DNA from: JAHITU01 sp043800905
Lineage (GTDB): Bacteria; Patescibacteriota; Minisyncoccia; Phycocordibacterales; UBA12079
DNA: 34,067 nt
Assembly: GCA_043800905.1 (NCBI GenBank)
Contig: JAZDMO010000021.1
Location: 1-34,067 of the forward strand
Direction: 5' to 3'
The notes under the pieces were generated by a model. That model did no database searches. It was not told the DNA's origin and worked only from the letters and a program-made list of their open reading frames with translations. The position numbers and the translations under genes were made by a program. How positions within the stretch are numbered: position 1 is the stretch's first letter; each line of letters opens with the position of its first letter. This document shows, one piece after another, positions 31,601 through 34,067 of the stretch.

Positions 31601-32108
31601 AGGAATTGGTTTGTCACAATTAGTAGTTAATGTTGCTACTTCAACAGCAAGTACTGTTTCAGGAACAACAACTGTTACTGACTTGAAGGTTTACGCTTAT
31701 ACAGATGCTGCTATGTCAAATACAGTTTCTGGATTTACTAATGGATTGTTAGCTACAGCTCTTGCAACAATTGCAAACGGAGACAACAATATTGGCTTTA
31801 CAAGTCTATTGAATATCCCTGCTGGAACAACCTATTACTTCAAGGTAACTGGAGACACTACATTAACAGCAGGAACAGGAACCTTCTCAGGATCTGTTTC
31901 AACAAAGATTTCAGGAGACTCAGCTTACCCAGCAATCGCAGGATTGATGGCTGCTGAAACTACAGTTGCTGGAGATACAAACAATGACTTTGTTTGGTCA
32001 CCACATGCAACTACAACTTCTGAAGCTGCTCACATCGACTGGACAAACGGATACAATGTAACCGGATTACCAGCAGATGGTAGTGAAACCACAACTATTT
32101 CTAAATAA
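28605..32108 (+). CDS. S-layer-like secreted surface protein with peptidoglycan-binding domain
   Basis: 1167 residues from ATG 28605. The Sec signal peptide (about 1-39) ends AVAPAQAQ. A short coiled coil follows (EELTAQINSLLATIASLQASLSG). Residues about 75-165 are a PG_binding_1-type domain (YNFTKNLKQGDSGVDVLNLQKVLN...YFGSMTKAAVIKFQNKYASEI...GASTRAKLNTM). A Thr/Gly linker leads to about 900 residues of beta-rich repeats full of Thr, Ser, Ala and Gly with few charges. There is no LPXTG signal. It uses ACA, GGA, TCA and GCA codons far more uniformly than its neighbours, a sign of high expression. A promoter with a ~290-base leader precedes it and two terminators follow. It is probably the major cell-surface layer protein; sortase-free anchoring would rely on the N-terminal domain. 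Confidence 0.8.
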   Translation: MNIFTLKDSAAAKVASVIVGGAMAFTLVFGGAVAPAQAQTVEELTAQINSLLATIASLQASLSGMTGGTTTTTTGVAYNFTKNLKQGDSGVDVLNLQKVLNMSTDTQVAVSGVGSKGLESEYFGSMTKAAVIKFQNKYASEILTPVGLTAGTGFVGASTRAKLNTMTTTTTTGTGTGTTGTTTTPAGTGLTVSAGSQPAASLAPHGVARIPFTKIVLTASADGAVTVNSILVERTGLAQDAAFAGVILLDDNGNQIGIAKTLNSLHQASVGEAFTIPAGTSKMVTIAGNMAASLTNYTGQVASLSVVGVNTSATVNGAFPIVGTSHTLNDSLTIGTATADRGIDDPNTDATKQVGVTGYVFSSAKVTAGSAEKIRIHSIRWNQSGSAAAGDLENVKTYVDGTAYATTVSADGKYYTTSFGSGLVVDKGLSKEISIKGDIASGSGRTIAFDLYKNTDIYLTGETYGYGITPGNGSGFSATTPWYNASVVTVSNGTLTVSKAVSVAAQNVSENVANEPLGGFDVEVKGEAISVASIVFTGTVSSGTGKGEDITSITLVDANGSVVAGPVDAVGTGTTATVTFSDTVTFPVGKGTYTLKGKLGTDFDNDQTVVFATIPGTNWTTVTGQSTGNSVTPAPAGAITSNTMTMKAGTAVINNSASPVAQSIVAGAQGFTFANFQFDATASGEDVRFTSLVLSLTAASNPSYLTGCQLFDGDTALNTGSNIKDITAAGSNTFTLDAGGVVIPKQTLKVLALKCNLSASATSESFKWVMSAAQTGTGLVSGTTITTAVPTGSGQTMVATSGGTLTVEIGNGSPSYKIAAAGTTDVELGVLKFTGTNEDILLKKLGLELTAASSSPSDLTRVTLWNGNTQVGTATFQGTDYATSTLTGTFLIPKGQSKDMIIKGDLALIGTDLVGTQGALLKVNYDGGDLLATYGVGAQSGTTIYSTSASDTNVSGVRVFRAYPEFAKITVTDTTLVSRDDMTLYKFSVTAKDAAGASQGIGLSQLVVNVATSTASTVSGTTTVTDLKVYAYTDAAMSNTVSGFTNGLLATALATIANGDNNIGFTSLLNIPAGTTYYFKVTGDTTLTAGTGTFSGSVSTKISGDSAYPAIAGLMAAETTVAGDTNNDFVWSPHATTTSEAAHIDWTNGYNVTGLPADGSETTTISK

Positions 32109-32158
32109 ATAGTTAGAAGTTAAACAAGATTGTTGAAAGACAATTAAGTTAACAAAAA

Positions 32159-32185
32159 CCCCGCAACCTGCGGGGTGTTTGTTTT
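32159..32185 (+). terminator. First terminator of the S-layer-like gene
   Basis: CCCCGC (32159-32164), five-base loop, GCGGGG (32170-32175), then TGTTTGTTTT. Confidence 0.85.
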
Positions 32186-32193
32186 GTTGGTCA

Positions 32194-32253
32194 AATTAAA
32201 AAGCCCGATTTTGGTGAGGTTTTAAAACCTCACCAAAGTCGGGCTTTTTAATT
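32194..32253. terminator. Second, very long terminator hairpin
   Basis: A near-perfect 30-bp inverted repeat (32194-32223 with 32224-32253) with one wobble, GC-rich in AGCCCGA/TCGGGCT, and T tracts at its base. It can function on both strands. Confidence 0.85.
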
Positions 32254-32268
32254 AAATTCGCCTCATTC

Positions 32269-32515
32269 GTCATTGCGAGCGATAGCATGGCAACCTGCCT
32301 ACCGGCAGGCAGGTCCAGCATCCGTTCGTTGGTCATTGCGAGCTTACGAAGCAATCCATCGCTTTGTTAGTAACCCGTCATTGCGAGGAGCAAAACGCAG
32401 TGGAGTGACGAAGCAATCCAGGCTTGCTAAATCACGAAGTGATTTAATTAAAAAAAATAGACACTGGATTGCCACGTCATTCTGTTACATTTCACTCCTC
32501 GCAATGACGAATAAC
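32269..32515. repeat. Cluster of four REP-like repeats, copies F1-F4
   Basis: F1 begins CGTCATTGCGAGC (32269) and runs into ACCTGCCT/AGGCAGGT (32292-32313). F2 is GTCATTGCGAGCTTACGAAG then CAATCC (32332). F3 is CGTCATTGCGAGG...GAAGCAATCCAG (32375-32421). F4 is inverted, TGGATTGCCACG...CTCGCAATGACG (32464-32509). F3 and F4 face each other. A small AAATCAC/GTGATTT hairpin lies between. An open frame across this block is only a by-product of the repeats. Confidence 0.85.
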
Positions 32516-32549
32516 GAGATTTAAAAAATGTTCAAAAAATTACGGCTGG

Positions 32550-32578
32550 TTGCTTTTATCCTTTAATTTCCTTAAAAT
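32550..32578 (+). promoter_or_regulatory. Promoter of the TPR protein gene
   Basis: TTGCTT (32550-32555), 17-base spacer, TAAAAT (32573-32578), nine bases to ATG 32588. Predicts a leader of about three bases, no SD. Confidence 0.45.
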
Positions 32579-32587
32579 AAAGACATT

Positions 32588-33271
32588 ATGCAGAAACAAA
32601 ATAAATTAAATCTTGTCCTTCTAGGTGTTTTGGTATTTATGGTTGTTTCCTATATTTATCTTGATTTAAAAGAATCGAAAGAGGATGTTGAAGAAGTTAT
32701 TACAGATGATTCAACAAAAAATTCTTTAATAGAAAATGTAATTATTACAGATGAAAATAACGTAGCTGTGGAAACTACTGAAGTGAAAATTGAAAAAGAA
32801 TTTATGGCTATGCCTGATTTGAATAGGGAATTAGTTTTTTCTGATGAATATCCAGAACAAGCAAAAAAAATTATAAGAGAAAACATTGGTAAAATAATTT
32901 CTGATTTAAAAAATAATCCAAATGTTTATGAAGATTGGATTGCTTTGGGTTTACAATATAAGGGCATAGATGATTATGAGGGAGCAAGATTAACTTGGGA
33001 GTATGCGACTTACCTAAACCCAGATAAATTTCTTGCTTGGGGTAATTTGGGCGATTTATATGCATTCTACATTCGAGATAATGTAAAAGCAGAACAAGCC
33101 TATATCAAGGCCATAGAGAATGGTTCTCACCAAGTAGTTTTATATTTTAAAATTAGCGAATTTTACACAGAATTTTTAAATAACCCAGAAAGAGCAAGAG
33201 AATTAGTTAATATTGGAATCAAACAAAATCCAGATTCGCAAGAATTAAAAGATTTATTAAAAAGTATTTAG
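32588..33271 (+). CDS. Membrane-anchored TPR protein
   Basis: 227 residues. N-terminal helix LNLVLLGVLVFMVVSYIYL anchors it. A Glu/Asp/Thr-rich spacer of about 70 residues follows. The last 130 residues are TPR-like: NVYEDWIALGLQYKGIDDYEGARLTWEYATYLNPDKFLAWGNLGDLYAFYIRDNVKAEQAYIKAIENG...FKISEFYTEFLNNPERARELVNIGIKQNPDS. TPRs bind peptides or scaffold complexes, here probably on the outer face of the membrane. No enzyme motif. The partner is unknown; it lies downstream of the S-layer unit, separated by repeats. Confidence 0.8.
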   Translation: MQKQNKLNLVLLGVLVFMVVSYIYLDLKESKEDVEEVITDDSTKNSLIENVIITDENNVAVETTEVKIEKEFMAMPDLNRELVFSDEYPEQAKKIIRENIGKIISDLKNNPNVYEDWIALGLQYKGIDDYEGARLTWEYATYLNPDKFLAWGNLGDLYAFYIRDNVKAEQAYIKAIENGSHQVVLYFKISEFYTEFLNNPERARELVNIGIKQNPDSQELKDLLKSI

Positions 33272-33274
33272 TTT

Positions 33275-33562
33275 ATGTTATTTAAAGTATTTGTACTTAC
33301 ATTAATAATAGAACTTTCTTGTATTTTAGGGCGTATTTTGTTTGGTTCTGCTCAAAAAAGGCATTCTCAAATTAAGTTTAAATATAAAATAAGAATACAT
33401 CATGGTTATGTTGGTGTTGTTTTTCTTTGATTATATTTGTTTTTTCCTTTTGATTTTTTCTTTATAATAGGTTTTCCTCTTTTAATTTCTGATTTTATTC
33501 ATCATTTTGCAGTTTTACCTATTTGGGTGAATAAAACAGAGTTTCCTTGATTTAAGTTTTAA
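33275..33562 (+). pseudogene. Small membrane protein frame with two in-frame UGA codons
   Basis: One frame of 96 codons from ATG 33275 to TAA 33560 contains only two stops, both TGA, at codon 52 (33428-33430) and codon 92 (33548-33550). Read through, it would be a 95-residue hydrophobic protein: MLFKVFVLTLIIELSC..., RIHHGYVGVVFL, then LYLFFPFDFFFIIGFPLLISDFIHHFAVLPIWVNKTEFP. The His-rich IHHG and SDFIHHF motifs on two helices look meaningful. TGG encodes Trp once within it. Because UGA ends other genes here, the simplest reading is a decaying gene with two TGG-to-TGA changes; translational readthrough or transfer from a UGA-Trp organism is possible. Confidence 0.5.
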
Positions 33563-33586
33563 AAATAACCACAACATAATCACAGC

Positions 33587-33595
33587 TTATCCACA
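33587..33595 (+). other. Isolated DnaA-box-like sequence
   Basis: TTATCCACA, the consensus DnaA box, within CTTATCC...GGATAAG (33586-33612). There is no dnaA, dnaN or box cluster around it, so I do not call an origin. Confidence 0.35.
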
Positions 33596-33640
33596 GTTTA
33601 AAGGGGATAAGTTAATTAGATTAAGTATAATATAGTTCAA

Positions 33641-33799
33641 ATGTTGGGAATAAATAAAACCTCTTTAAAATTTGTTTTTGGATTTTTATCGATAATCTTT
33701 ATTGCTTTTTTTCTTTTAATATATATAAGTTATATAGATGAAGATGATAGTATTTCTCCTGAAGAAAATTTCGACAATATCGAACAAACTCTTAGTTAA
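33641..33799 (+). CDS. 52-residue single-helix membrane peptide
   Basis: Short frame: a basic start (MLGINKTSLK), one helix (FVFGFLSIIFIAFFLLIYI) and an acidic tail (DEDDSISPEENFDNIEQTLS), giving a clear inside-to-outside topology by the positive-inside rule. TATAAT at 33626-33631 is nine bases before the ATG, so the mRNA would be almost leaderless, as for many neighbours. No SD. Function unknown. Support rests on the promoter, topology and a clean TAA stop. Confidence 0.5.
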   Translation: MLGINKTSLKFVFGFLSIIFIAFFLLIYISYIDEDDSISPEENFDNIEQTLS

Positions 33800-33875
33800 G
33801 TCTTTTAGTTAAATACTTTTAAATAAATTAGATTTCAAAAAATCAAACAAAAAGATAGCTTTTTATTCTTATGAG

Positions 33876-33898
33876 ATTTGGTAACCCCGTTACCAAAT
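33876..33898. repeat. Hairpin upstream of the Y1 transposase
   Basis: ATTTGGTAAC (33876-33885), loop CCC, GTTACCAAAT (33889-33898), 28 bases before the transposase ATG. Such a stem-loop at the border of a Y1-transposase gene is the kind of single-strand hairpin these enzymes bind. No T tract follows, so a terminator is less likely. Confidence 0.6.
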
Positions 33899-33926
33899 AT
33901 CACTAAAAGGTCAATTCTTTAAATAT

Positions 33927-34067
33927 ATGAGAAAATTAAAATTTGAAATAGGTGAATATTATCATATCTATAATCGTGGAACTGATAAAAGAATAATTTT
34001 TACTGATTATTTTGATTTATTACGCTTCATTCAAAGCGTGAATGAATTTAACACCCTAGAACCAATT
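33927..34067 (+). CDS. REP-associated (Y1, IS200-like) transposase, 5' end only
   Basis: 47 residues before the window ends: MRKLKFEIGEYYHIYNRGTDKRIIFTDYFDLLRFIQSV then NEFNTLEPI. YYHIYNRGTDKRIIF is the start typical of Y1_Tnp / RAYT proteins, which make single-strand nicks at hairpins with a catalytic Tyr and an HUH motif that would lie further downstream. Repeats of the REP kind are abundant in this window. No SD; the -10 is not obvious. It is truncated by the window edge only, as far as can be seen. Confidence 0.85.
   Translation, partial: MRKLKFEIGEYYHIYNRGTDKRIIFTDYFDLLRFIQSVNEFNTLEPI

Noticed and set aside
32273..32524. An 83-codon open frame across the repeat cluster
   Set aside because: It is the translation of REP-like repeats and their palindromes, with no start signal and no protein features.
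33275..33562. UGA read as Trp or Gly throughout the genome
   Set aside because: Several confident genes end in TGA (dCMP deaminase, toxin, transposase) and all Trp sites in core genes use TGG, so UGA is a stop here.
28262..33595. Replication origin suggested by two perfect DnaA boxes
   Set aside because: The boxes are 5 kb apart, single, and there is no dnaA, dnaN or AT-rich cluster of boxes near either.
1..34067. CRISPR arrays, tRNA or rRNA genes
   Set aside because: Repeats found are dispersed rather than evenly spaced, and no cloverleaf or rRNA-like segment was recognised by eye.

Overview
The window reads like chromosomal DNA of a small-genome, AT-rich member of the Candidate Phyla Radiation (Patescibacteria), probably Parcubacteria-like. 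This is inferred from gene content and style: a eukaryote-like IleRS, a one-chain GlyRS, a short MetRS without its C-terminal tRNA-binding domain, an EF-P whose PGKG loop is replaced, many membrane-anchored proteins of unknown function, a PG-binding S-layer-like protein, and dispersed 'CGTCATTGCGAG...GCAATCCAG' repeats. UGA is used as a normal stop.

Layout. 1-1600: a repeat, then a two-gene nucleotide cassette (dCMP deaminase, thymidylate-synthase-family protein) with strong Shine-Dalgarno (SD) sequences and its own terminator. 1641-5283: ileS, with a complete histidine-phosphatase domain inserted in the synthetase. 5296-7837: an orphan GHKL ATPase, then an insertion sequence (IS256-like, Zn-binding variant) made of one truncated and one near-complete transposase copy, bounded by perfect 22-bp inverted repeats and an 8-bp target duplication. 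It splits a 75-codon minus-strand reading frame. 7838-13227: tspO, a DEDD exonuclease, recO, a large membrane-anchored protein and glyQS. 13242-19862: repeats, a Gre-like factor, a membrane protein, an M16 peptidase, an AI-2E-type permease, metG, a RelB/YafQ-type toxin-antitoxin pair and tatD. 19896-22051: rpsF-ssb-rpsR, facing efp across a shared terminator. 22183-23070: two small cysteine-rich proteins with strong SDs, whose terminator U-tract carries a 274-bp MITE-like element with an 8-bp target duplication. 23079-26853: ftsK, a small anchored protein and recA, all on the minus strand. 26931-28600: repeats, then a winged-helix protein whose gene is packed with AAAAGACA/AAAGGACA motifs. 28262-32253: promoter, long leader, a 1167-residue S-layer-like protein and two terminators. 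32269-34067: a repeat cluster, a TPR protein, a small frame broken by two UGA codons, a 52-residue membrane peptide, a hairpin and the start of a REP-associated (Y1) transposase.

How it fits together. Most genes serve core information processing (three aminoacyl-tRNA synthetases, S6, S18, SSB, RecA, RecO, FtsK, EF-P, Gre) or the cell surface. Many of these have a -10 box ending 6-9 bases before the start codon and no SD, which predicts leaderless or nearly leaderless mRNAs. A second set (deaminase/ThyA, GHKL ATPase, the IS-split frame, the Cys-rich pair) has real leaders, strong SDs and private terminators, and looks like accessory cassettes.

Most worth checking: the phosphatase inserted in IleRS, the shared A7 frame break in both transposase copies, the MITE in a terminator, the covarying leader hairpins of ileS and rpsR, and the winged-helix gene saturated with one DNA motif. 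No tRNA, rRNA or CRISPR array was seen.
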